Assembly: GCA_009760855.2 (NCBI GenBank)
Contig: WPIO01000006.1
Location: 8,096,001-8,160,000, forward strand
Length of the DNA stretch: 64,000 bases
From: Cristatella mucedo
Lineage: Eukaryota; Bryozoa; Phylactolaemata; Cristatellidae
Direction of reading: 5' to 3'
The position numbers were made by a program, and so were the translations under genes. Below, piece by piece: positions 32,601 through 44,600 of this stretch (within the stretch, counting starts at the first letter, position 1; each line of letters begins with the position of its first letter). Below the pieces are notes generated by a model, which did not search any database, had not been told where the DNA came from, and worked only from the letters and a program-made list of their open reading frames with translations.

Positions 32601-35600
32601 GTCTATCTCTAACAAGGATCCATGGTAGAATGCGTGCCTGCTTGGACAAGGATACCGCAGCAAAGGTGTTGCGTGGACTTGGACTCCCATCTTTCTTGAT
32701 TTGGTTGCTCGCTACTTGCAGGTCTTCCTGCCTGGGCTAGAAGACGCTTATGAGTCAAAGGTCTGCAGCTAGGCTTGTCTGTTGTGAAAATTTCGATTGC
32801 CAAGTTACACCACTTTTCACCGACCTATACTTGCTCCCCAGCAAGCCCTGCCTTCCGACTTTAAGTTTGAGCACTTGCTTTTAGATCCCTTCATGCTCTT
32901 TCTCTAGAATACCAATCAGAACTACTTCCCAATAAGCCTAGGCATTGTACCCTACTACTCATTCTGCCAACTCAACTTGCTGAGTTGTGCCTCTAGCCTC
33001 CTTCAAATCGTTTGGAGCACGTGTTCACATGCTCTTTAAGCCTGGAAATTACTCCCGATCGACGTCACAACATCTCCTGATTTGACATTTAAACAGAAGC
33101 TAAAAACACACCTGTTCCTCACATCATTTGTTCTATATGCACGATTGATTTGTTACTTGCTTTTACTTGCTGCCACTTAGCATGTTACTGCTAACCAGTG
33201 TTCATGCTTACTTGTCAGTATATCGAAGTGCTTGGAAAGAATTTGACTTCTAGGGGTGTGTGTACATATATTATTATTATTTTTTATCATTAAAGCTGTG
33301 GGTCTCAGAAGGAGAACAGTGGGTATTGTGTTTAGATGGCTAGTGGTCTTCTGGAGAGGAATTCACTAGTGGCTGGCTAGAGAAGGGGGGGGGGGCGTTT
33401 GAGTTGCTGCCAGGAATCCAGTGAGAGATGGTACCTCTCGGATGGACACTCTGATTGCATCTCTTCCCTTTGCAGCAAATGTAAAGCGCCTAGAAAGAAA
33501 TTAGGTTCTCTGAGGGCGCTTTATCAAGTACATTATTATTATTATATTATTATCTGTCTTGCTGAAGAGCAAGCTAGAAATACGACAGGTAAGATTACCA
33601 CAAGGATTGCTGGGTAATGTGCTGACTTGAGCAGCTAATGAGATGCTCGATAGTCGACATCAGCGTATTTGGATTGCGCATCAATGATTCCACTGTGATT
33701 TTATAGGAGCTAGACTTAGTCTTTGCTAAGAAGGATTGATACGATCTCCACTTGTCCTTGTATCCCTGTCGATGGGTAGTAAATACTGATTTTGACTGCT
33801 TTCTCTGTCTTGCACTTGGTATTCATAGCTAGCTTAACATCTGCGTTAAATTATAGGTAGCCTAGGCGAGGGCGTACAGGTGCATAGTCAGAGGAGCAAA
33901 TTCATCCAAAATGTAGCCCAGCGCCATCGTATTATAGCATTCTACCAGTGAGGACAGGTCTGCCTGAGGATTGTGCAGCGGTGGCGAGACAGATATTTTT
34001 ATGCGGACAGCACCTGTATCAATAATCTCAAGGTTGGCAATTCATGGAAAGCTATGCGAAAAGTCATGCAGTCTAATATCCAGACAATCCTGCCATTTTG
34101 TTGCTAAAAGAAGCTTCAAGATCTTCGCAGGGTCGCTAAAGTGGCCTGCCAAGCCTTCGCCATCGGACGTAAAGCATTTCTGTCCATTAGTCTAAGCAGG
34201 GCGCTAGCACCTGACCTGGAGGGCAGCTGCAACGGCTCATGTATAGCATGATTCCGGAGGTTCTGTTCTGAGGCATTCTGTTTTGGGGCGTGGCTTAAGG
34301 CTAGTGGAACTGCCGCTTACAGATTTGCTATGACGATACTGGCTATAGGCCTGCTTCAGATAGTCTTCACAACCACGGGAGAGATTTCTGGGCTTAGCTC
34401 TCCCAGCGTTCTTCAGCGGGTAGCTTCGGCAAGCCTTTGCCAGTCTCGCGACGCTCGCTTGCCGTCGGACACGAAGCGCCAGCGCCTCCTCATCCTCTCA
34501 CTCGTGCGCTCGTTGAAGAGCACGGAGATTTCCTGGCACTGGACCTGGGCGGCACCAACTACCGAGTGCTGCACGTTCGCCTGAGGCAGGGCGTGTGCGT
34601 GCACACGTTCAGCCGCCTGTACGTGCTGCCGACCAGCGTTTTGCACGGAACATGCACGGCACTGTTCGACTATCTCGCTGAGACTATACACAAATTCATC
34701 GTTGAAGAGAACATCGACTATGACACGAGACCAATACCGCTCGGTGAGTGACCCCCCCTCCCCGTGCTGCGCTGCTCGCTGTGATGCGTGCGATGCTGCT
34801 TCAACGCCTCTGGGATTAGGGCGGGCTGGTCGCATGGCCCCTGGGTGTGCAAAGCTGCAGACGACACTGCCCCTTTACTAATGCACGTGTCATCTTTGTG
34901 CTATGCAAAGTGTGTTGCTGCTGCCTTGGCGTGCGCCTGCTTAGTTGCATTACTTGAGGAGTTTTCCTGTATGTCGTCGATGTCGATCGTTAAGCTGCAG
35001 TCAGATTGCCGAGAGACCTGAGCTCGATGAAGCCGACTTAGGTCGATGATGCCTGCTTGTGCAGTAGATAGACAGTTGACTGTGCTGTGAATGCGCCACT
35101 TGTCCGAAATTAGTGGGGAACCGAAAGTGCTGGTCTGAGTCGTGTTAACTTATCAGCATTTGCTTGGGACTTGCCTATCCTTGATGCCGAGAACATTTAT
35201 AATAATTTCCGTAAATATTTTTTGTGAGTTTACGTCATGACAGCAACCTTCGGCACTGAAATCTGAAGTAATGAGGTATTTTGTACAGAACGTTGATGAC
35301 AGCTGCTTACGCAAGAATCAGTAGGGTAAAATGTTCTTGATCGCTGCCCAACGGTGGCAACAGGCTGGCTCCTACTATCTTGCGTTCGTCGTTGCAGGAT
35401 TTACGTTCTCCTTTCCTATGGTGCAAAAGAGCTTGAACAGCGGGTACCTGGTGACGTGGACTAAGAGCTTCAAGTGCACCGGAGGCGTCATGGAAGACGC
35501 CGTGCGTCTGCTCGAAGAGGCCATGGCCCGGCATGGGGTGAGTTGCAGCAGCAGAGCGAGGCCTCGGCGCTTCCCCAGGCCGCACTCCCCACGCAGGCAG

Positions 35601-38600
35601 GCAGAGGCTAAATGCGTGGGTTCAGTACCCAAAACCAGAGAGGCCTACCTGCACGTCTGTTATCGAATGAAAAGCGTAGCCGTGGTAGTCCGGATGTCGT
35701 CTTTCGCGCACTTAAATGCCACCTCCTTAAGCCGAGCTGTTGGCTCGCTTGTGAGAGGCGCTAGTAGGCTGGATACTATGAAACCCATCCTCGATGTGAA
35801 CGTTAATTGCAGGGTATCGACGTTAACGTGGTAGCCATTTTAAATGATACCACTGGCACTCTGATGGCTGGAGCGTATCAGGATCACAAGTGTGAAATTG
35901 GCCTCATCCTCGGTAGGTGCGCGCAGCGTCTCGATTTGTGCAAGCTCTGGTATCTACTGTTTGCTGCCAAACCATGGTGCGACCTACACAGTCACCTACA
36001 CCTACACTACTAGTCTATTCCCTATGTTAATAGAAATTAGTAATTTTGTCAATATGCTTCTTGATGGAGAGCCAGTGCATGTCGGTGACAAGGGGTGTGA
36101 TGTGGCAACTGGGACATTCTCTACCAACTATGGGACATTCTCTACCAACTAGCCTAGCTGCTGAGTTTTGCACCAGCTGTAAACATCTTATTGCACAGGC
36201 CGGAAGGTGTGCAAGTAGTGAGCTGCTGAGGTCAAGATGATATTTGACAAATGCATTTACCAACTTGGATGTGATATCTCTGTTTAAGTTAGCTCGAAGT
36301 TTTGCAATGTTACGCTGCTGAAAGTTGGTGGACTTGACAGAGCAGTTTATGTGGTCGTCTAGTGATAGGTCACATTCAAACTGGACACCCAGATTTCGTG
36401 CCGATGCTACAGAAGATATGCTGTCCGAGCCCATTTGGAGTAATAGGTTTAATCGTTTCCTAGTAACAGTTGGTTTGCCCACAACTGGTAAGTTGGCTTT
36501 ATCGTCACTCAATTATAGAAAGTGTGTTGCCATTCAAGAACAAATGTCAGCAATACATACAGCAAGAGAGTTGAGAGAGTTTGACATGCTAGAAAGTGGG
36601 GAGGGATCAAAGCATAGATATGGCCGATGTCATCTGCATACAAATAAAAGACTAGAGTGTGCTTGGTGATTACAACAGCAAGATGGATATAATAAATTAT
36701 GAACAAGTGGATCAATCAGAGACCCCTATGGTACTGTGTGCATAAGAGGCTCCTACGATTGCTGTTCTTCGTTTGCAATTTGCTATGGAGACTCTCACTG
36801 AGATAGAACCTAAGCAATTGTAGTGCAGTGCTAGTGATCTTCAGGTGAGATGGGAGCTACGTGAAAGGGCTTGGTGTTCAACAGTTATCCAACGAAACGC
36901 TGCCGATATGTCCAGCAAAACAAGCAGAGAGGCTTCTTAAGTCTGCAATCATGAGAAGGTTGGTATATACCCAAAGCAGTGCTGACTCTGTGGAGTGATT
37001 AGCTCTAAAACTTGATTGGAACTTAATTTATAGTACTGTGCATTCTCACCCTTTGAATCGACTGGCATGATGTCGACACGACCAACTGCAGTTTGCAAGG
37101 TTTACTGCACACGTTCTGAGCAGTTCTGTAGCTCTACCACTCCTCGATCATGCCACCTCCTCTGTAGAATTGCAGAGGCCAAAACCCAGCGATGCCGAAA
37201 TGCATAGCAGCAGAGCACTTGCACATTAGCTGAGCAGGCAGCTGCTAGAGCCTGCGAGCTCCAGGTATAGGCAAGTCTTTCCAAACTCTTGTGCACAAAT
37301 GAAGTCGATTCTCGGTATAACTAAGGCGAGTTCTTACGGAGCAGCACTCAAAGCATGGTTGCTAGCTATTAATTTTCTCTTTCTAGGCACTGGTTCAAAT
37401 GCATCCTACATGGAACATTTGGAGAAAGTTAACAAGTGGCCGGGTGACCGCAGTGGCCCCGATCAGGTAAACCGGCTGAACTGCCCAATCGCTGTATGCC
37501 TTAGTAATGGCATGGTATCAGCTAATTCTCGTAAGAAAATTAACGTTCTTCTGAAATTAACGTTCTTCTATTGGGTCCCTTCGTGAATACTTGTTAGTGA
37601 TTATGCTGAAAATGGTGCATGCTGCTGCCAATTAGTACTTTGTCCGTTGGGACATGGGTTTGTCGCTAGAAAAATCATCATACAAAACCGGCCGGGCTAG
37701 TGAGTTGTAACCCTGTGGCTAGTGGCGCATGCATATGCCCTCTGTGTTTGTCAAATAGATATGCTTTGGATATGGTAAGGATATGGGCATAAGTGCTATT
37801 TTTAGGAAAATAGGGTCAGGCCCAACTGTGTCTGTAAAACGACAGTATTTGGTGCATAATAGTAATAGTAGTAATAATGATAACAATGATATATGTGAAG
37901 CATCTGCAGAGTGCCTCAGATTTCAGAATTCAGGTCTCTGACGGTGCTATACAAATGTATTATTATTATTATAACATCAAGTCGTTGGTATCGTGCTCCC
38001 CATGCAACCAAATCTCTATCCAGGCACTTTACAGCTCCCTTAAGCCAAGCATGGTGAGTTCTGCTCTTTAAGTTCTGGCTCTTGTCCTCCTCACTCCTCC
38101 CTTCGGTCCTAGCCCAAGAGTGAGGTGCTTGCTCTTCACGATCCAAGGTCGCGGGTTCGAGTCCAGCAGTGGGCCATCCTTTATTGCCCACTGCAATCGG
38201 TGGTGGTGATAGCCATTAAGGGTGTTCTGTTGCTATTTAAATGAGGCTGTTTAATCAGCTAGCCACTAACTTTTGATGGAGTATTTCGGAGTAGAATAGT
38301 ATATGGTGTATTGGAAAGTTTTTGAACAAATTGTATTCAAGTGAATGATGTGCTGCACTCCCTCTGCCTGGCTTGTAGTCTCGTCGATTGAATAGAGAAT
38401 CAGTCTGCAAGAAAGCTGGATGTGATTTGTCAGAGGAAGCTTGCAGAACAAAGCTTGGGCGGATCTGGCTGTGCTCGTGTTTCATGCACACAGTGGCAGG
38501 CCGTTGATCCTGCACGTGTCTCATAATGTTTGCTTGGCCAGCAATGCGAGAGAAACAAGCATAATAAATGGGTCTCGCTTATGCCTGTGAGAAATCGTAA

Positions 38601-41600
38601 AAAATTAATGCTGCCTTACAAAGCTGGCATGGGTGTCCGCCGACCTAGTGGTCAGCTTAGCCTAGCTAGCAAGCCCAGCCCACTGTTGGGCATGGACTAT
38701 ATACCACAAAATGGTTAGTGAAGTGCTCGAATCTTATCGTGTGTCTTTTCTGTTTTTAACCCAGTCATAAGTTAGGCCTTTGCTTGGCTTTGACAGTACG
38801 AAACTCCCGGGTTTCTTCCTCAATCTCTTCCTGTTGCAGAGTTTGTTGCATGCGACGTTTCTTGTGAGTTTCGGTATTGTGGCACTGGATGGCCTACCTT
38901 GTTGCTTATTTTTCTTGTTGCATGCAGTAGATACGCTTATATTCTGCCAGCTTTGCTCCAATTTGTTCCCAATCCATCGCAGCTAAAACGTGCCGGTCCA
39001 TAATGGCTGACAAAAATCACAGGCTGTCAATGGAAAAATCGCACATTGTTAGCAATAAAGGCGTATTGTGTTGTCGATTGGGCTAGACTTGGATTTTGCA
39101 GATTCTATTCTGCACGACAAGCATTTCGCATCAGTGCACCGATCTCCTCTACTGTTTCTGAGTGATTGGTTGCTCAATGTACACCTTATCAGTCCTCTCA
39201 GCATTCCAGTCCGCTCGGCACACGCGTGCATCACCTGGGAGGGGGCGACTTCAAGCTGTCACTCCTTCGGCGTCGTGCAATCGCTCACTGGCTCGCTCTT
39301 CCTTTTCTCCTTGTTCCGCAGTCCTCTCTCTCGATTCTCATTCTCGCAAGGACGCACTTTCAAGTTGACCCGACTGCACACCTATGCACTCCATGTTTGT
39401 CTGTCAAGCCAAGCGAAAGAAAATCCTAAAACAGAACGGCCCCCAGTGCGGCGTCTCGAGTGTGGCCGTGTGCTGTCCACTGTGCTTCCGCTTTTGCCAG
39501 AGCAGGCGACAGCAAGCACGCTTTACCTTCGTGTCCACATTCGCTTCGGTTCGAGCCGCGGCAGCGGAGACCTGCCTGCACTTCGGATTGAAACCCGGCG
39601 GGAAAGCGCGCTCGATTTCCTACCGTGTCTGGAATGCGTTCTGGTCCGGTCTTTCCGTCGGCTCTCGCGTGTGCGTACGAATGCTCGTACCTGACACGGC
39701 GCTGACAAATTTGTGTGCCGCTCGAGTCCGTCGCCAGTCAGTCGTGAGCTGCTGTGCAGGCGTAGTGCTGCCAGCTGCCACACAGCAGCCCGAGCAGCTG
39801 CCAGCTGCTGCATTTTAAGCTGCCCCCTCGCCGCCCGTGTCCCTTGCTTACCCGTGTTCCCTTATTCATTTTATTCATGTTGTTCGTTTATCAAGCATGA
39901 TATTACTCTGCCTCGTTCTCGTCTGCTGGCAGCAGGCGTCTTCGGTTTACCGCGAATGTTGCCAGTGGCAGCTTCGGATGCATGCACAATTAGACAACCA
40001 CCAGCTTATACTGGAATGGTATCCCAGCAGCCAGCATGTTCAGATAGTTCAGGTGTGGATTTCACCTTTTGTTTTTTTTTAAACTTCAGGCGAATGTGAC
40101 ACTCAATATAGACAGCCAAAGCAGGCTTGGATTAGTCTGCCGAGAAGGTTGCATAGTCATTGGTGTTGGTTATCCCATTATCCTTATCAACGTGGAGTCC
40201 TCTGTCTGAACATTGTGCTGCCAAGTCTTAGTTCTGAGATAAGGTGCTTGCACTTTTATGACCGGGTCTTAGGTTCAAGTCCTGCTTGTAGGCAACTGTT
40301 TATGGCCCGAGGCAAGTGGGGTGATAGCTGCTGAGGCTCTTTTGATGCTACGCAAGTGGGGAGCTTGGGCCATTACCCTTTATTTTACTTTTTAGTTTAC
40401 TGACAGACGATCTGCCAATTTTGCCACTTCCTAAATATGGCAATGCCAGCTCTTAACCGGCATCTGTGTGAACTAGGATACCGCTTAACACGCTTATCCC
40501 CTCACGTGCTAGACTGGAATTTTAAAATTACTGTATGCATTTTCATGCGTGACCTTCACAAAGAGATTCCATTTTATATTTAACAGGTCATCATTGACGT
40601 GGAATGGGGTGCTTTTGGTGATAACGGCGTACTCGATTTCGTGAAAACCGAGTATGATCGCGACGTGGATTCCCGGTCGAATCACGTGGGCTCCTTTACG
40701 TAAGCTCCTCATCCTTACTTATGGCTGACGAAACTGTGTAATGTTCTACTCCGGTTGCTAGTTTACATAGCCGGATGCAGTTTGCAGCAAATGGTCAATC
40801 GAGCATCTTAGTAATAAGTAAGTAGTCTTCGACAGCAAACGAAGTGCATCGTTTCATGGGGAAGTATTGCGTTGATGTGACCTTGGTACTGGCACATCGT
40901 AGCTTGTAAGAAGTCTGATTTCGATGTCGAGGTTAACAGTGCGACTTGTCACATCATGCGCGATGTGCCGTTGGATAGCAGCCATGCCGCTAGCAATTTT
41001 TCAAAGTCATCGCCACTCGCAGGGATTAGGTTAGTGATCCTGTTTGTTTTGTGTGTTGCCCCCCTCTCCCCACGTTTACAGTCGCTGCTGACAGCTGCTA
41101 CTGGAAGGCGCACTCTCTTAAAATGCAGCATACGTGTTGGGCAGCCGATAGTAAAGTGGCTGGTTCTGATTAGCATTTGTAGCTTTTCTTACTCATCCAG
41201 CCCTCCGCCACACGTATCGCCCTGCCAAAGCCTGTCGTGATTGGAAACTGAGGCAAAGGGCCCTTACGGCTCAAGACTGTACCACATGCAAACAATACTT
41301 AAAATCTAGGGAGGTGCAAACTCAGTTCATCGCGTAGCCATTATAATTCTTCAGACTGCTGCTTGAAAGGATGGAGGAGCAGGCACAGCAAGTCAGGTGC
41401 TCGGTGTCAGCGACTTTTCTTATTTGCCGGAAGCACATGTCTCATCTGTGCATCTGGTTTCCATTGCAAGCAGTGCTTCATGGTGGCGCATCCCCTGTCA
41501 GTTGCGCCTGACTCGCTCGAGCTTTGCCGGCTCGCCGTTTCTTGATCGCTTGCGCACGAGCCAACAACCGGATGCCAACTGTGTGCAGTCATTGCTACAA

Positions 41601-44600
41601 TGACCACGCTCCAAGGAGGATTTTTACGGTGCTAAGACCGAGGTGTCCGTTGCAATGCGGTCACTCTAGGATACGAGCGAACAGGCCACGGGTTGCACCC
41701 GTTCTTGTCTCGTGCTCAGCGAACGCCCGTTGGTTCTAATGCGCACGTGCTTGCTGTGAGCACTAGGTGCCTGCTAGACTGAAAGCAGGTCACTTTAGAC
41801 CAGTCGCCGTTCGGAAGTCCCGTGTACTTGGACCCGAGCACCTCCTTCTCCCCCCCCCACCCACCATGTACCCCGATTCGGCGACTCGCTGTAGCCAGCA
41901 AGCGTGTGCGGCGTAGTCTGCTATCGTGAACGCCTCGCGAGCCGTCCCAGCATTCCAGTGTGTCACCAGCTGGTCCGGTCGTGCACAGCGGCAAGCTACC
42001 TATCGTCGGCCTCTCTGCTTGCAGGTTTGAGAAGCTCTTCTCCGGCTTGTACATGGGTGAGATTGTGCGGCTGGTTTTGGCCAGACTGTGCAAGCAGGGC
42101 CTCGTTTTCCGAGGCGTCGGATCCGCCAAGCTCTTTGCGCCCATGGAGCTTCTCACTAAGCACATCTCCAAAGTCGACGGGTGAGCGGCGCCGCCGTGCC
42201 ACCGGTCGGTCGGTCCGGTCCTGCCGGTGCCGTTACCTGCATCTGTACAGCTGTTCGTAATGCTGCTGTCCTTACACTGCCAGCTGTTTTATACCGTCCT
42301 GCTGGGCTGGGCTGTCGTGAGCAGCAGCAGCAGCACCGTCGAACCGGCTTCGGCTGCGTGCCAATCACTGAATGGGAAATGCTTCGGCTGCTCAATGTCG
42401 CCGTGCGGCCGTTTAGAGCCGAGTGCGCGCGGACCGTGGACCGATGGGCACTTCGCTAGCTGCTGTCTCTGCGAACTACTTGCTGACTGCGAGACCTTTG
42501 CTAGCTCAAGTCGAGTTGACTGCAAGCGGCGGTGGCGCTACAGCAGCAAACGGCAGCACTTCGGCAGCAGCAGGCGAGTCTTTAGTTGCTTGGCGTTCTT
42601 TTACAGGGATACCAGTGCCGACAGCCATGCCGTTCGGGAAGTGCTGCAGGCGCTCGACCTGCAGGATGTAGCAGACGACGACGACGTCGCGGTTGTCCGC
42701 TACGTCTGCGCGCTGGTGTCCAGCCGGGCGGCGCGTCTGGTTTGTGCAGGTGAGAAAGCGTGAGTGCTTCCGGTTCTGGCGCCGTCTAGTGCGACGTCAG
42801 TTTCTCTGGCTTATGGACTTTCTGCGGTGTCTTTTTCCAGGACTGTCAGTCTTCGTTCATCACATTGGGAAACAGGAAATTGCCATAGCCGTTGACGGCT
42901 CTCTGTTTAAATATCATCCTACTCTGAAAGATCAAATGACCGAGCTTATGGCTCACCTCTGCCCAAACACCAAGGTAGTCATTTTTTAGTGATCGTTTTG
43001 CATATCCTTTCGCAGATTGGTGCAAGGTCAGGCTGCAGCTGCACGAAAAAAAGATAAGACGTGAAGCCAGAACGTTGCTGACCATGGCCAGTTATGCTCC
43101 GCGTGTTGGCTCCGAAAGGAAATGTTTATTGAATTATGACAAGGGCAGACGGCAGCTTATGATTAGCATGTGGTGGCTTCTCACTGCGCGTGAAGACCCC
43201 GACCAACTAATAATGGCAATCCATTCTAAGTAGCCAAAAATTAACCGCAGATTGGGGGCGGCCTTGCAAAGCTCAAATTTCGAGTGAATATTTTTGTATA
43301 CAGCTGTTGGTTCGAGCAGCAGCGCAATATCCCGATCCGGTCAGAAGCTGGCAGAAGTATAATCCGGCATATAGTAGGGAATATTGCTCAGAAGCGCATA
43401 TCATTAAGGGCAACCGTGCAAAAGAGCAAGCCGCTGCCGCTGTTGCACTCTGCTTGGTAGTATTCGCTAGCATTACCTGCTCCTGCTTTTCCCGATGCGA
43501 CTTCCGGCCACAACATCCCCCCTGCCGTTAAGATTGTCGCCTTTGACGTCCGAGGTCGTAGGCTTGAGCCATGCGGCCTATGTAATGTAATGTATCTCCG
43601 TCTGTAACTCCACAAAGCCATAAAGACCGCGTGGGTGTTACTCGGGAGAGTTTTGTGTAGCACACTCATAGCCTAAGCGGCTTTCGGTATGCATTTGGTA
43701 CTCAAAAGACTTCGTCTCATGCAACAAAGAGAAAGTGGGAAGCATAGCAGAGTCAGGAGAGCAGTTGAGGTAGTGAGTAGCATGGAAGTAGCAGCTCAGG
43801 ACCGCTGAAAAGGATGTGCCATAGTCGGCAGCAGGAGAGTAGTTGTCGTTGCGTAAGAGTTGTGGAAGCGAGTTCCACAGTCTACGACCTGCAGAGCTAA
43901 AGCTTCTGTCGCCAACTGTCAGTGGAGAAATGGGACTGCTAATATATTGTCCACACAGGACCTGAGGGTGCGAAAAGGCTGAAACTGATGCAGCAGTTCA
44001 GCTAGGTACAAAGGAGCCAAGCCGTGACGGGCCTTGTGGGTCAGCGTAAGAACTTTGCTCTGTATCCTTTGCTCAACCGGCAACCCTCTTTCAGCAAAGG
44101 AGACACGTGCTCAAACCGCTGGGACTTGAAGACTAGCCTTGCAGCCATATTCATAGTCAGCTGCAGTGGCCTAATAGCTTTCTTTGGCAGCCCAGCCAAA
44201 AGGGAATTACAATAATCAAGCCGAGACAGTACGAAAGAGCTAGTTAAATTTTTTACAAGCCACTGTGGGAGACAGCTTCTAATCTTGGATAGGGAGGGAT
44301 CGGATGTGGCGGCTAGCTGTAGAAGCAGTCTTCTGAATGAAGCTTTTGAAATTGAGGCAGCTGTCGAACACGACACCTAAATTTCGAGCACGTGGTGAAG
44401 GTCGCACAATAACATCACCTATTAGAACGGCAAAGCTTTTTAATCCAGCCACACGCTTAGGGTGTCCTATGAGCAGCAGTTCGGTTGTATCATCATTTAA
44501 TTTCAGGAAGTTTTCCGCAAAGTGCATGGATAGTGATCAAGTTCTCTTAGATTGCTATGCAAATGAATATTTTATTTTAAAATTTTATGCCATGGTGCTT

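Noticed and set aside
34413-34835. 140-codon minus-strand frame
   Set aside because: It is the antisense shadow of hexokinase exon 3.
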